From positions 1 through 35,494 of IMG/VR virus record IMGVR_UViG_3300031758_000262: a stretch of 35,494 nt of DNA, one strand, 5' to 3'. The notes under the pieces were generated by a model. It had not been told where the DNA came from. It saw nothing but the letters and a program-made list of their open reading frames with translations, and made no database searches. Shown one piece after another: positions 1 through 7,648 of this stretch. Position 1 is the stretch's first letter, and each line of letters opens with the position of its first letter. Position numbers and translations under genes: made by a program. Source of the stretch: a virus.

Positions 1-144
1 GGCGCTTCATATACGAGCTACCCTTATAATGACAGATACAATGGCAGCACTGGATCTGGAGTATGGAGTTCAAGCGGTTATACGTCTAAAGACGATGCTA
101 TCAAAGCCGGTAAAGAGTTCATGAAAAACGTAAAAATGTCCTAA
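1..144 (+). CDS. 3' end of an unidentified gene (partial)
   Basis: The window opens inside a reading frame that runs 47 codons to a TAA at 142-144. The visible C-terminal part is rich in Ser, Gly, Tyr and Thr and then turns into a short charged helix-like end containing SKDDAIKAGKEF. I do not recognise it. In T4 the genes just before the capsid gene encode the prohead protease and scaffold, so a head-assembly or structural role is possible, but the fragment is too short to decide. The gene is followed by a late-type promoter and the capsid gene. Confidence 0.6.
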   Translation, partial: GASYTSYPYNDRYNGSTGSGVWSSSGYTSKDDAIKAGKEFMKNVKMS

Positions 145-166
145 TTGAAAAAGTCAATTTGAGACA

Positions 167-176
167 TAATATATAG
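167..176 (+). promoter_or_regulatory. Putative late promoter (TAATATATAG) for the capsid gene
   Basis: TAATATATAG matches a motif (ATATATAG, usually preceded by GA) that recurs just upstream of virion genes in this window at 2001, 8314, 13591 and 18570. It resembles the T4 late -10 element TATAAATA in length, composition and lack of an obvious -35 box. The start codon is 92 bases downstream of it, a much longer leader than at the other copies. Assignment is by pattern only. Confidence 0.5.
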
Positions 177-191
177 TACAACTAAACACTA

Positions 192-241
192 TCACGTCCT
201 TAACTGCTGAGAAGCAAAGAGCGGAATAAGATAAAACGTGA
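192..241 (+). promoter_or_regulatory. Structured 5' leader of the capsid mRNA
   Basis: Nested inverted repeats can be drawn in the leader: TCACGT (192-197) with ACGTGA (236-241), CTTA (199-202) with TAAG (227-230), and TGCT (205-208) with AGCA (213-216) closing a GAGA tetraloop of the GNRA type. The remaining bases to the ATG are almost pure A. A stabilising or translation-enhancing leader for the most abundant virion protein is plausible. The pairings were found by eye and no folding energy was calculated. Confidence 0.3.
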
Positions 242-268
242 AATAAGCATAAAAACAAAAAACAAAAA

Positions 269-1945
269 ATGCACAATCAATTAATCAATGAGGCAGAAGT
301 CGTAAAGACTTGGGCTCCTGTGATTGAAGAGGCGACTGGCATTAACGACAAGAGCAAGCTCTCTTGGATGTCTAAATACTGCCACTTCCACCAATTGAAC
401 GAGAACGTGTACAACCAAGTTCACCTTAACCCTAACATGAACCTTTATGGCATGGGTGCGGTATCTTTCCCTGGCGATCCTGGTTTGAACACTGCGTTCC
501 CAACACAAGCAGCCGGTTCTGGTGACAAGCCTTTCAGCTTGCTTCCACTTGCTATGCAAGTTGCAGCTCAAACTGTAGGTTTAGACCTTGTACCAGTTGT
601 TCCAATGAGCGGTCCATTAGGCGTTCTTACTTATCTTGACTTCATCTACCAAGGTGGTCGTCTTGACAGCTTAGAGACTCCTTTGATGGTTAGAATCGAT
701 GGTGGCAACACTACTTACGCTTCTGGCTATGCTGCTTCTTCTTTCGCTGGTAACACTGTTTACTACTTGAGAGATTCAGGTGGAACTACTCAGTACGCTT
801 TGACTTTCATCGGTCTTTCTCGTATCGACGGATGGCCAATCTTCAAAGTGAACGCATGGTCTGGTGGCGCTCAGCAGCCTAACGGTACTGCAGGTGCAGT
901 AACTCTTGCTGCAGCAGTTGACGCTGGAGACATCTACACAGCAGCTTCTGGTGGAACTAAAATTGCAGATCTTACTGCAGGTGCAGCTCTTCTTGTTAAA
1001 GCTCTTGAAGATCACATCACCGGTTTCTCTGGTAACGGTCTTGCTGGTTACGGCGGTACTGCTAACAACGTAACTTCTGATCAGCCTTACCTCAGACAAA
1101 ATGGTGAGAACACTCCTGATAACATCATGGGTCTTTCTCTCTTCAACAAGTCTGTTGAGGCATTCACTTACCAAGTTGCTGCTGCAGTAACTCGTGAGCA
1201 AGTTCAAGACCTTAAGCAGTTCGGTATCGATGCAGTTGCTCAAGTAGAAGCTGTACTCGTGAACGAATTGACTCAGTCAATCAACAAGCTCATCCTTGGA
1301 AGACTCTTCCAACTTGGTGCAACCAACGCTGAAAAAGTATACGGCATCGATGGTACTAACTTGAACCTCTATGTTGCTTCTACTTCAACTTCAGCATCTC
1401 TTTCTCTCGGTAACGACTGGGAAGGAAACGCGGTAAGTATCACTACATCATCTACAGTTCCAACTTCAGGTGACAATGCTGGTACTCTTCAGAGAAGAAT
1501 TCTCTCTAAGATCCTCGCATCTTCTAACCTCATCGCTATCCGTGGTCGTAGAGGAGCTGCTAACTTCGCCGTTACTAACGGTCAAGTAGCTTCTGCTCTT
1601 CAGGACATCGCAGGATTCATCACCTATCCTTTGGCTAACACTGTTAACCAAGCTGGTGGTTCTCTCTACCCTGTAGGTGCTATCGCAGGCGTAACAGTCT
1701 ACGTAGATCCTAACATGAGCTGGACAGATACAAGAATCTGCGTTGGTAGAAAAGGTGACGGAAACTCTCCAGGTTTGGTATTCATGCCTTACTTAATGGC
1801 AGAAAGCGTACAAACAATCGCAGAGCTTACAATGGCTCCTAAGATTGCAGTAAAATCAAGATTCGCTCTTGTAGACGCTGGTTTCTTCCCATTCCTTTAC
1901 TATTTCACAATGAGAGTAAGATTTGATAACTATCAAATCATCTAA
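269..1945 (+). CDS. gp23: Major capsid protein, T4 gp23 family
   Basis: This 558-residue protein should form the hexameric capsomers of the phage head. The N-terminus has the gp23 pattern of an amphipathic region with a W-x-P-(L/V)-(L/I)-E motif (TWAPVIEE, about residues 15-22), followed by a short Lys/Asn-rich stretch and LNEN. The rest is a Gly/Ala/Thr-rich beta-containing chain typical of HK97-fold T4-type capsid proteins; length is close to T4 gp23 (521). An I-x-E/A site (INE/A, residues 6-9) matches the consensus cut by the T4 prohead protease gp21, so the N-terminus may be trimmed on maturation. Codon use is strongly biased (AAC, GGT, CTT, GCT), as expected for the most highly expressed gene. 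It has its own promoter, leader and terminator. No separate gp24-type vertex gene is visible nearby. Confidence 0.9.
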   Translation: MHNQLINEAEVVKTWAPVIEEATGINDKSKLSWMSKYCHFHQLNENVYNQVHLNPNMNLYGMGAVSFPGDPGLNTAFPTQAAGSGDKPFSLLPLAMQVAAQTVGLDLVPVVPMSGPLGVLTYLDFIYQGGRLDSLETPLMVRIDGGNTTYASGYAASSFAGNTVYYLRDSGGTTQYALTFIGLSRIDGWPIFKVNAWSGGAQQPNGTAGAVTLAAAVDAGDIYTAASGGTKIADLTAGAALLVKALEDHITGFSGNGLAGYGGTANNVTSDQPYLRQNGENTPDNIMGLSLFNKSVEAFTYQVAAAVTREQVQDLKQFGIDAVAQVEAVLVNELTQSINKLILGRLFQLGATNAEKVYGIDGTNLNLYVASTSTSASLSLGNDWEGNAVSITTSSTVPTSGDNAGTLQRRILSKILASSNLIAIRGRRGAANFAVTNGQVASALQDIAGFITYPLANTVNQAGGSLYPVGAIAGVTVYVDPNMSWTDTRICVGRKGDGNSPGLVFMPYLMAESVQTIAELTMAPKIAVKSRFALVDAGFFPFLYYFTMRVRFDNYQII

Positions 1946-1968
1946 TCTCTAGTAGATAGGATTTTTAG

Positions 1969-1996
1969 AAAGGGACTCTTCGGAGTCCCTTTTTTT
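1969..1996 (+). terminator. Strong intrinsic terminator after the capsid gene
   Basis: AAAGGGACTC (1969-1978), a TTCG tetraloop (1979-1982) and GAGTCCCTTT (1983-1992) form a perfect 10-bp stem whose right arm runs into seven T residues (1990-1996). UUCG loops are exceptionally stable, and this is a textbook rho-independent terminator. It should isolate the capsid transcript from the next gene, which has its own late-type promoter. Confidence 0.93.
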
Positions 1997-2000
1997 GTGA

Positions 2001-2010
2001 GAATATATAG
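2001..2010 (+). promoter_or_regulatory. Putative late promoter (GAATATATAG)
   Basis: GAATATATAG lies directly after the capsid terminator and 26 bases before the ATG at 2037. The identical decamer occurs at 8314 and 18570, again shortly before virion genes. It is the best example of the late-type motif in this window because a promoter is required here after the terminator. Confidence 0.6.
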
Positions 2011-2036
2011 AACAAGAATCTACTAAATTCAACATC

Positions 2037-3566
2037 ATGCCAAAAGTAAAACTATTAGAACAATTCTTGCAAGAAGACTTAAATGAAGGACTCTTTGACG
2101 TAGTCACTAAGAGCAAAGCCTTTGTTAAAAATCCGATCGCAGCGACCAAAATCAGCAATAACGGTAAGAAGCTGGCCCAGGCTCAAGTTGATTCAGCATC
2201 TACTGAATTAGACTTTGAGAAGAGAAAGCTGGCATCCTCTAAAGCTGCTAAGCAGAAGATTGAAGCCCTGAAGAAGAAAGGAGACAATGACGGTGCTCAG
2301 AAAGTTAAAGATGAATTTACTGATAACAAAGACGCTCTTAAAGCTGCTCACGATCAAAAAAGTGATGCCCTTACAGACAAAGTCGGGAGCATCAAAGACC
2401 GAATAGACGATCTCGCCAAGAAGAATTCTTCTTTGCAGGACTTGGCTTCTTTAGTTAAGACTGCAGCAAGAGTGAAGAAGAATGAAGTTCTTTTCAAAGG
2501 AGCTGATGATGAAGAGAAGAAGCAATTGAAGCTACAGATGAAAGATGACATGGAGAAAATCCAAGGTCTTCAGAAGGGTTTCGGAGATTACGAAGGCGCT
2601 GATGAGCCAGAAGATAAGGGTGAAAAAACCAAAGATAAGAAGGATAGCGATGTGACAGTAGATACTGGAGACGATAAGACTTCAAGCTCGACAAGCACAA
2701 CACCGCCACCACCTCCTCCGGCGGCTCCTAAGTCTGATAAGCCAACTGATAAGCCTCTTACTACATCACAAGCTCCTAAAGATGAAACCCCTGATGAAGC
2801 CGTAGCTAGAACGAGACAAGATGTTCGGGATCAGCAGAGAATCATTGCAGATCATAAAGGTAGAATAAAAGATGCTGAGGATAAAATAGCTGATCTTAAA
2901 GCCGGTAAATATGACAAAAAGAAGGTAGCAGACCCGCAAGCTGAAATAACTAAATTGCAAAATTCCATACAGGCTGAAAAGGACGCCATGACTATAGCAC
3001 AATCAGAATTAGAAGATTTAGTAAAAGCTTCACAAGAAGCTGAAGCTAAAGTACCTAAGGATGAGCCTACAGCAGAACCAAAAGCAGCTGAGCCAAAAGC
3101 TGAGCCAAAAGCAGCTGAGCCAAAAGCTGAACCAAAGGCAGCTGAACCAAAAGCTGAACCAAAAGCGGAACCAAAAGCAGCTGAACCAAAAGCTGAACCA
3201 AAAGCAGCTGAGCCAAAAGCAGCTGAGCCAAAAGCGGAACCAAAAGCAGCTGAACCAAAAGCGGAAGATCCTATGGTCGCCCTTGACGCAGAAATTGAAA
3301 AGAATATAGAGGACAGAGGTAAAATAACCAGACAGATAAAGGATTTAGAAAAAGAACTTGAGTGGAAGTCTGGTGATGAAGAGAAAGCGGTGAAAGACAA
3401 AATTGAGAGTCTTAAAGCAGAACGCCAGAAGATAGATGATGAAGGAGAAAATCTTTCTAAAAGAAAGAGAGAATTAGAAGGCGACCCTTGGAAGGGAAGC
3501 GCGAAAGAATCATTCACCACTCTTAAAAGCTTCAAAGATTTTGTCAACGAAAAGAAATTCTCGTAA
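2037..3566 (+). CDS. Coiled-coil, AEPK-repeat protein; probable head core or internal protein
   Basis: A 509-residue, highly charged protein I cannot match to a named family. Residues 1-170 are predicted helical and Lys/Asp/Glu-rich. A low-complexity linker with a run of six prolines follows, then a second coiled coil, then a tract of 14 AEPK units (residues about 346-408), and a third coiled coil. The C-terminus (LKSFKDFVNEKK) resembles the short FxxFxNE end found in T4-type head-core proteins. Near the N-terminus LNE/G (residues 15-18) fits the gp21 prohead-protease consensus. Its position right after the capsid gene and its late-type promoter fit a scaffold, core or packaged internal protein. 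It is not clearly gp22, which normally precedes gp23. The stop lies inside the next reading frame. Confidence 0.7.
   Translation: MPKVKLLEQFLQEDLNEGLFDVVTKSKAFVKNPIAATKISNNGKKLAQAQVDSASTELDFEKRKLASSKAAKQKIEALKKKGDNDGAQKVKDEFTDNKDALKAAHDQKSDALTDKVGSIKDRIDDLAKKNSSLQDLASLVKTAARVKKNEVLFKGADDEEKKQLKLQMKDDMEKIQGLQKGFGDYEGADEPEDKGEKTKDKKDSDVTVDTGDDKTSSSTSTTPPPPPPAAPKSDKPTDKPLTTSQAPKDETPDEAVARTRQDVRDQQRIIADHKGRIKDAEDKIADLKAGKYDKKKVADPQAEITKLQNSIQAEKDAMTIAQSELEDLVKASQEAEAKVPKDEPTAEPKAAEPKAEPKAAEPKAEPKAAEPKAEPKAEPKAAEPKAEPKAAEPKAAEPKAEPKAAEPKAEDPMVALDAEIEKNIEDRGKITRQIKDLEKELEWKSGDEEKAVKDKIESLKAERQKIDDEGENLSKRKRELEGDPWKGSAKESFTTLKSFKDFVNEKKFS
3072..3260 (+). repeat. In-frame tandem repeat encoding AEPK/AEPKA units
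   Basis: Fourteen copies of a 12-base unit (GCx GAr CCA AAA) occur here, separated irregularly by an extra GCA codon, giving AEPK or AAEPK. The copies are nearly identical at DNA level, which suggests recent expansion by slippage or recombination. All six frames stay open through it, so spurious ORFs appear on both strands. Confidence 0.9.
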
Positions 3567-4068
3567 GAGCCCCAAGATCAGCATTAGAGACTGGGGTAAA
3601 GCTCCTAGAAAGCATGGAATCATGCTCAAATTTCTGACGGAAGATCAAAGGAGATTTCTCTTCGATAACGATCATCTTAAGTTTATTTCTCGAAAAAAGG
3701 ACTCTATCTCTGCCGTGTTCTACGTCTTCTACCAAGAACAATTGCGTAAGATTGATAGAGCAGCTTTGCACAATCCTTTCGCTGGAACCTTTACCAACCG
3801 CATTCAGTTATACAAAGATGCTCAGTTAGTAGATTGGAAGTGTGCCGTTTGCGTTGATGAGATTAAATCTAGCATGACAGATTTCTCACCTGAAAACTTT
3901 CTCTGTTCTACGTGTCAAGAAGCTCATTCCGGGTCAAAGAGAATAGATTCTAGAATCAAACAGAGCTCATTAGAATTCACAGAGCACTGCAAATCTCTGT
4001 TAAAGATAGAACAGAAAGACTTCTTAAAGTTTGTGAAAGCTAATCGAAAGCAAGAGCCTCCTCGATAG
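3541..4068 (+). CDS. Zinc-finger-like protein of unknown function
   Basis: A 175-residue protein with four cysteines in two CxxC pairs (C101/C104 and C122/C125), which look like a treble-clef or ribbon zinc site. The N-terminal 27 residues are very basic (RNSRK, APRKHG), and the region around residues 30-75 is rich in aromatic and charged residues. I do not recognise the family. The start is uncertain: a TTG at 3541 overlaps the previous gene by 26 bases, while the first ATG is at 3622. I kept the longer form because codons between them look coding (AGA, GCT, CCT, AAG). The ATG at 3622 sits in an inverted repeat (AGCATG/CATGCT, 3611-3626). Its 3' end overlaps the convergent gene by 29 bases. 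Confidence 0.65.
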   Translation: MSTKRNSRKSPKISIRDWGKAPRKHGIMLKFLTEDQRRFLFDNDHLKFISRKKDSISAVFYVFYQEQLRKIDRAALHNPFAGTFTNRIQLYKDAQLVDWKCAVCVDEIKSSMTDFSPENFLCSTCQEAHSGSKRIDSRIKQSSLEFTEHCKSLLKIEQKDFLKFVKANRKQEPPR

Positions 4069-4906
4069 AGATTTTCTGAAAAGATTCAAGCTTGCTGATT
4101 TGAGAAGCGTTATAGACTTTGACTTTTCTCTTTTCTAATGGATCTATCAGAGTATCAAAGTTAGGTACCATCAATCGAGCCATAGTATCTGTATCAGCAG
4201 TTGAAGGGTAACCTTCATGCCAGTGAGTTTCTTTTCCATTAGTCTGCATATCAAATCCTAGAAGAACAATTCTTTTTGCTCCGAGATGGTATGCTAAATT
4301 GATAGCAGCGTAACCAGAATTTCCACCGTCTCTCAATCCATAAGACATTGTTTCTAATCCAGTCTTTCCAGTGTTGAGCAGATTAATAATGTCTCCTCTC
4401 TTCGGCTGAGCTCTGCAGGTGACTTTAATTCCTTTGAAATTATCGACTTCTTTCGAGTGCCATTCGTAGAATCTCGTATCGCTCCAATAAAGAACTTGAG
4501 CAAATGGTAAATGCATGAACGCCTTGTTGACTGCGATGACGACCTTGTCTTTGAGCCTATTGAAATCAAATCCTTTCAGAGAAGTTCCACCACCTACAAT
4601 ATAGATAGTGTCTCCGAGAAAAATTGGATCAATGTAAGTATAGTTGTCGTATTTCCAGACATTGGCTATTCTTCTGTGCTTTTCTTCCGGCGGCGTGGTG
4701 GCTCTTATTTCTCTAGCCTCCTCGATAGCAGTGATCTTCCCTACTGCTCTATCCACCATTGATTGTCTGGATGATGAGATCTCTAAGACTCTTACCGGTC
4801 TAGGATCGTCAAACTTTTTCTTGATTTCTTGGGGCTTGACTCGGATGACGTTTGTCCTCCTCCTGATGATATATTCACCGCCACCTTCATTTCTACGTGT
4901 TGCCAT
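4040..4906 (-). CDS. MptE-like (DUF115) Rossmann-fold protein, possible glycosyltransferase
   Basis: This is the only minus-strand gene: 288 residues from an ATG at 4904-4906. Residues 1-90 are basic and Arg-rich with no recognised domain. From about residue 95 a Rossmann-like domain begins with GDTIYIVGGGTSL, the glycine-rich loop of the DUF115/MptE-like and sialyltransferase-like proteins, followed by WSDTRFYEWH, a GNSGYAAINLA segment and a LLGFDMQ...HWHEG segment. These match that family's nucleotide-binding and conserved GxD regions. Phage members are usually thought to modify glycans, but the substrate is unknown. An in-frame extension to 5059 exists but crosses the divergent promoter region and reads as non-coding. 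It is convergent with the zinc-finger gene and divergent from gp44, so it is probably a separate transcription unit. Confidence 0.75.
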   Translation of the reverse strand: MATRRNEGGGEYIIRRRTNVIRVKPQEIKKKFDDPRPVRVLEISSSRQSMVDRAVGKITAIEEAREIRATTPPEEKHRRIANVWKYDNYTYIDPIFLGDTIYIVGGGTSLKGFDFNRLKDKVVIAVNKAFMHLPFAQVLYWSDTRFYEWHSKEVDNFKGIKVTCRAQPKRGDIINLLNTGKTGLETMSYGLRDGGNSGYAAINLAYHLGAKRIVLLGFDMQTNGKETHWHEGYPSTADTDTMARLMVPNFDTLIDPLEKRKVKVYNASQISKLESFQKISIEEALAFD

Positions 4907-4926
4907 ATTGATATTTATCCTATGCG

Positions 4927-4941
4927 TAGAAGTGACTTCTA
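4927..4941. promoter_or_regulatory. Perfect 7-1-7 palindrome in the divergent intergenic region
   Basis: TAGAAGT-G-ACTTCTA is a perfect inverted repeat in the 110-base gap between the minus-strand gene and gp44. On the minus strand a GATAAATA-like sequence lies between it and the ATG; on the plus strand it lies about 20 bases upstream of the GAAACT element. The position suits an operator that could affect both directions. Confidence 0.35.
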
Positions 4942-4960
4942 GGGGCCTCGAAATGTCTCT

Positions 4961-4989
4961 GAAACTAAAGATCGATTCCACATATAAAA
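4961..4989 (+). promoter_or_regulatory. Putative promoter for gp44 (GAAACT-N15-ATATAAAA)
   Basis: GAAACT (4961-4966) and ATATAAAA (4982-4989) are separated by 15 bases, so the TATAAA hexamer starts 16 bases after GAAACT. The same two elements with exactly the same spacing precede the topoisomerase gene (23909) and, in a variant form, the 28888 gene. The start codon is 27 bases downstream of it. Confidence 0.45.
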
Positions 4990-5016
4990 GATAGCAACAA
5001 CAAAAAACAGAAAAAC

Positions 5017-5976
5017 GTGAAAATAGACAATGTCCTCTTTTATGAGAAGTATCGGCCAAAGAATTTGAATGAGCTCATCGTTCCGGCTAGAGTCATGGAG
5101 AAGCTCAAGAAAGGAGTTTATCAACATCTATTGCTTTACGGCAGCCCTGGTACAGGAAAGACCAGTAGTGCTAAAGTATTGGTCAAAGAGTTCGGTCTTC
5201 CTTATTGCTACATTAACGCTTCGGTTGATACCAGCGTTGATACCGTCAGAAACAAGATTACCGACTTTTGTGCAAACAGAAGCATCATGGACGAAGCCGG
5301 AAAAATGAAAGTAGTAATCCTCGATGAGATCGACGGAGTATCTGATCAGTTTTTCAAAGCTCTTAGGGCTACGATGGATCAGTTCAGCGCTAATGCTCGA
5401 TTCGTAGCCACGTGTAATTACATCAACAAGATTCCAGAACCGATTCAATCTCGTTTTGAGATGATCAACTTCGACTTTTCGAAAGAAGAGGAAAATGAAT
5501 TGATGAAGAGTTACATCCTGAGGATCAACCAGATCTGTAAGAACGAAGGAGTTGAGATGGACAAAATGGCTATGCTGGAACTCGTGAAACGTAAGTTTCC
5601 TGATCTTCGTAGCATTTTGACTACTATCCAAGGGTATTATTCACAAGGCATTACAAAGATCACTGTCGAGGATGTCAAGAAGTTCAACAGCATGTATAAA
5701 GATGTTTTTGAACTCGTCTTTAATTCGATTGATCCAATTAAGAATTATCAGCTCTTGGTTTCTGACTATTCCAATCGGGTGGATGATGTCCTCTCGGCAT
5801 TAGGATCTGAACTCATCGATTACATTAGAACTGAACAGCCGACCTATGACAGAGCAGTACCTCAAATCATAGTCACAGTGGCTAAGTACCAATCAATGAG
5901 AACTCAAGTCATCGATCCTGTGATCACCATGCTGGCATGTGTTTATGAATTACAAAGCATCATAAAAGAGTCTTAA
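5017..5976 (+). CDS. gp44: Sliding-clamp loader large subunit, T4 gp44 family
   Basis: A 319-residue AAA+ ATPase of the RFC type, the same length as T4 gp44. The N-terminus has the RFC-box-like FYEKYRPKNLNEL. Walker A is GSPGTGKTS (42-50), Walker B is VVILDEID (99-106), and the arginine-finger motif is SRFE (145-148) after IPEPIQ. It would load the sliding clamp on primer ends together with the small subunit, probably the gene at 7235. The clamp itself is not in this window. The start is GTG: no ATG lies in frame before FYEKYRP, and the preceding bases are strongly A-rich, like other starts here. A GAAAC-type promoter lies just upstream. Confidence 0.93.
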   Translation: MKIDNVLFYEKYRPKNLNELIVPARVMEKLKKGVYQHLLLYGSPGTGKTSSAKVLVKEFGLPYCYINASVDTSVDTVRNKITDFCANRSIMDEAGKMKVVILDEIDGVSDQFFKALRATMDQFSANARFVATCNYINKIPEPIQSRFEMINFDFSKEEENELMKSYILRINQICKNEGVEMDKMAMLELVKRKFPDLRSILTTIQGYYSQGITKITVEDVKKFNSMYKDVFELVFNSIDPIKNYQLLVSDYSNRVDDVLSALGSELIDYIRTEQPTYDRAVPQIIVTVAKYQSMRTQVIDPVITMLACVYELQSIIKES

Positions 5977-5979
5977 TAG

Positions 5980-6008
5980 TTTCTGTTGTCGCTTATTTTA
6001 ACTATAAT
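5980..6008 (+). promoter_or_regulatory. Putative promoter before the 5' nuclease (TTTCTG-N17-TATAAT)
   Basis: TTTCTG (5980-5985), a 17-base gap and TATAAT (6003-6008) give sigma-70-like geometry. The intergenic sequence before 22808 aligns with this one without gaps from the TTTCTG to the ATG, with TTTCTG, TCG and ACTATA conserved. The -10 is only five bases from the ATG, so a transcript from it would be nearly leaderless. Confidence 0.4.
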
Positions 6009-6013
6009 TAAAC

Positions 6014-7222
6014 ATGGGAAAGCTTACTCTTTTAATAGATGGCAACTACTTTCTTTTTAGAAGCTTTTACGTCCTGCCAAAGACGTCCGGAAAAGCTCTA
6101 GACAGCAAGAAAGAGATGGACATATTCATGAGAAAATTGTCAATCGACTTTACTTCGGAGATGAGAAAGTTTCGTAATATAGTAGATCAGGTGGTCTTTA
6201 CTATAGATTCAAAATCTTGGCGAAAAGATTTTTTTCCAGAAGCTGAGTACAAAGCCAACCGATCAGAAGACGGTGCAATCAACTGGGATAATTTTCACAA
6301 AGTAGGAGAAGAATTCAAGGCCATTCTGAAGAAGAAAGGCGTTATTCTCCACAAAGTAAACGGAGCAGAAGGCGATGATCTCGTTTTTGCTTGGTCTGTC
6401 AATTGCAATCTCAGAGGAAAATCTACTATCATTTTTTCAGGTGACAAAGATTTGATTCAGCTTGTCAATAGAAATTCTTCGACAGATGCCTTTACTCTGT
6501 GGTATGCTAACGCCAATAAGAGATTAGTGGCATACGAGGGATTCAAGGATTGGATGAACACCGATGATCCTCAAGTTTCTGATATTTTCAGCATGCAAAA
6601 AGCGATCAGCAGCAGTTCTTTTTTGAAAGAACAGATGAGAAATATCATTAAAGAATCTAAGCTCGAGGTTGAAGAGGTTAACGCTGGAGACTTTGGCTTC
6701 AAGAAAGTCCTGATGGGAGATGCAGGTGACAACGTAAAACCTGTCTATTATTATTCAGAAATTAACAAAAAAGGACAGAACAGAAACTACGGTGTCTCAG
6801 AAAAGAAAGCTGAATCGGTGCTCTTAGAATTTGAAAAGAAGTACGGAAAATTCAAAGTTGAATATCTCTACGATGAAAGTTATCAAAGACACATTTGCAA
6901 TCTTTTGATAAAAGTCCTATCTGCCACTCGAATGACCTATGAACAGATTCATAGAAACATCCAAGACAACACCAGCTTGGTCATACTTCACCAAAAGTCT
7001 ATTCCTGAACCCATTTACAACCAGCTTTTCGAACACGTAGAAAGCATGGAAGAAAAGAAAGTTCCAGGGTTTGAAGGCATTTCTACCAAAGAAGAATTTT
7101 TGAAAGACACTGAGTATTTAGATGACAATCGAGCAATTTCTGCAGATTTTTTCAACGGAGAATCAGTCAGCGATGATATGTCTTTCATCAAAAAGAAGAA
7201 ACCTTCAGACGAGATTTTCTAA
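6014..7222 (+). CDS. rnh: 5'-3' exonuclease / RNase H, FEN-1 superfamily (T4 Rnh-like)
   Basis: A 402-residue 5' nuclease expected to remove RNA primers and 5' flaps from lagging-strand fragments. Metal-binding acidic motifs are all present: DGN (9-11), D65 in FTIDS, the YKANR arch-side motif (79-83), EGDD (119-122), SGDKD (142-146) and the H3TH-type MGDAGDN (234-240). It is longer than T4 RNase H (305) through an insert around residues 165-225 and a C-terminal extension. The C-terminus is a lysine run followed by PSDEIF, resembling the tails of three other proteins in this window and possibly a clamp-binding peptide; FEN-1 proteins commonly bind clamps this way. It sits between gp44 and the probable gp62. 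Confidence 0.88.
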   Translation: MGKLTLLIDGNYFLFRSFYVLPKTSGKALDSKKEMDIFMRKLSIDFTSEMRKFRNIVDQVVFTIDSKSWRKDFFPEAEYKANRSEDGAINWDNFHKVGEEFKAILKKKGVILHKVNGAEGDDLVFAWSVNCNLRGKSTIIFSGDKDLIQLVNRNSSTDAFTLWYANANKRLVAYEGFKDWMNTDDPQVSDIFSMQKAISSSSFLKEQMRNIIKESKLEVEEVNAGDFGFKKVLMGDAGDNVKPVYYYSEINKKGQNRNYGVSEKKAESVLLEFEKKYGKFKVEYLYDESYQRHICNLLIKVLSATRMTYEQIHRNIQDNTSLVILHQKSIPEPIYNQLFEHVESMEEKKVPGFEGISTKEEFLKDTEYLDDNRAISADFFNGESVSDDMSFIKKKKPSDEIF

Positions 7223-7234
7223 AATAAATAACAC

Positions 7235-7648
7235 ATGGATCTATTCGATTACGTAAAGACTGTCTTCAGCCAGAGCAAAGATTACGAGGAATTAAAAGAC
7301 TACGCAAAGAAAAAGAATGCTTTCATGTTGAATCGTTTCTTTTCGATACAATATCCAGTACAGGCTCAAATGTTCAACATCTTGAACGTTAATGCAGTAG
7401 GCGTTGCAGATTCATGGAGAAAGGTAGGCATCAGACACAAAAGAACTCCAGGTTGGATCTTCACTAAGACTAAAAAGAAAGCTAAAGATCCTTCTACATA
7501 TTCTCCTTCAGAAGAAGCTCTCTCGACTTATTTAAAGATCAACGAAATCGGAATGAGAGAATACAAAGATGCAATGCACTACGATTCTGAGAAGGTGATT
7601 TCTGATCTAAAAACCATAGAAAAACAAATCAATGGAGGTGGTAGATAG
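7235..7648 (+). CDS. gp62: Probable clamp loader small subunit, gp62-like
   Basis: A 137-residue protein starting MDLFDYVK, with FMLNRFFS near residues 30-37 and ending in a GGR motif. This pattern (LFDY near the start, then an NRxLS-type motif, a basic Lys/Arg-rich centre and a GGR end) is what I recall of the short gp62 proteins of cyanophage-type T4 relatives, which are shorter than T4 gp62 (187). The gene lies close to gp44, its expected partner, but is separated from it by the RNase H gene. Function is inferred from this resemblance and context. A conserved unknown is the alternative. Its end overlaps the next start by 17 bases. Confidence 0.6.
   Translation: MDLFDYVKTVFSQSKDYEELKDYAKKKNAFMLNRFFSIQYPVQAQMFNILNVNAVGVADSWRKVGIRHKRTPGWIFTKTKKKAKDPSTYSPSEEALSTYLKINEIGMREYKDAMHYDSEKVISDLKTIEKQINGGGR

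Noticed and set aside
3072-3260. Short regular repeats considered as a CRISPR array
   Set aside because: The units are 12 bases, in frame, with no spacers, and encode AEPK in an otherwise coding region.
3061-3309. Gln/Lys/Leu-rich plus-strand open frame within the repeats
   Set aside because: It is a frame-shifted reading of the AEPK repeat with no sensible start or end.
2852-3547. A 231-codon open frame on the minus strand opposite the AEPK-repeat gene
   Set aside because: It is opened by the 12-base repeats and gives a Ser/Phe/Gly/Ala mirror sequence (AAFGSAFGS); the plus frame has proper coiled-coil sequence and a promoter.
4907-5059. 51-codon upstream extension of the minus-strand gene
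   Set aside because: It would run across the divergent promoter region and into gp44; its Cys/Phe/Ser-rich sequence looks non-coding and an ATG with upstream AT-rich sequence lies at 4906.
5986-6008. TTGTCG plus TATAAT as a -35/-10 pair
   Set aside because: The gap is only 11 bases; the TTTCTG element with a 17-base gap fits better and is repeated before 22808.
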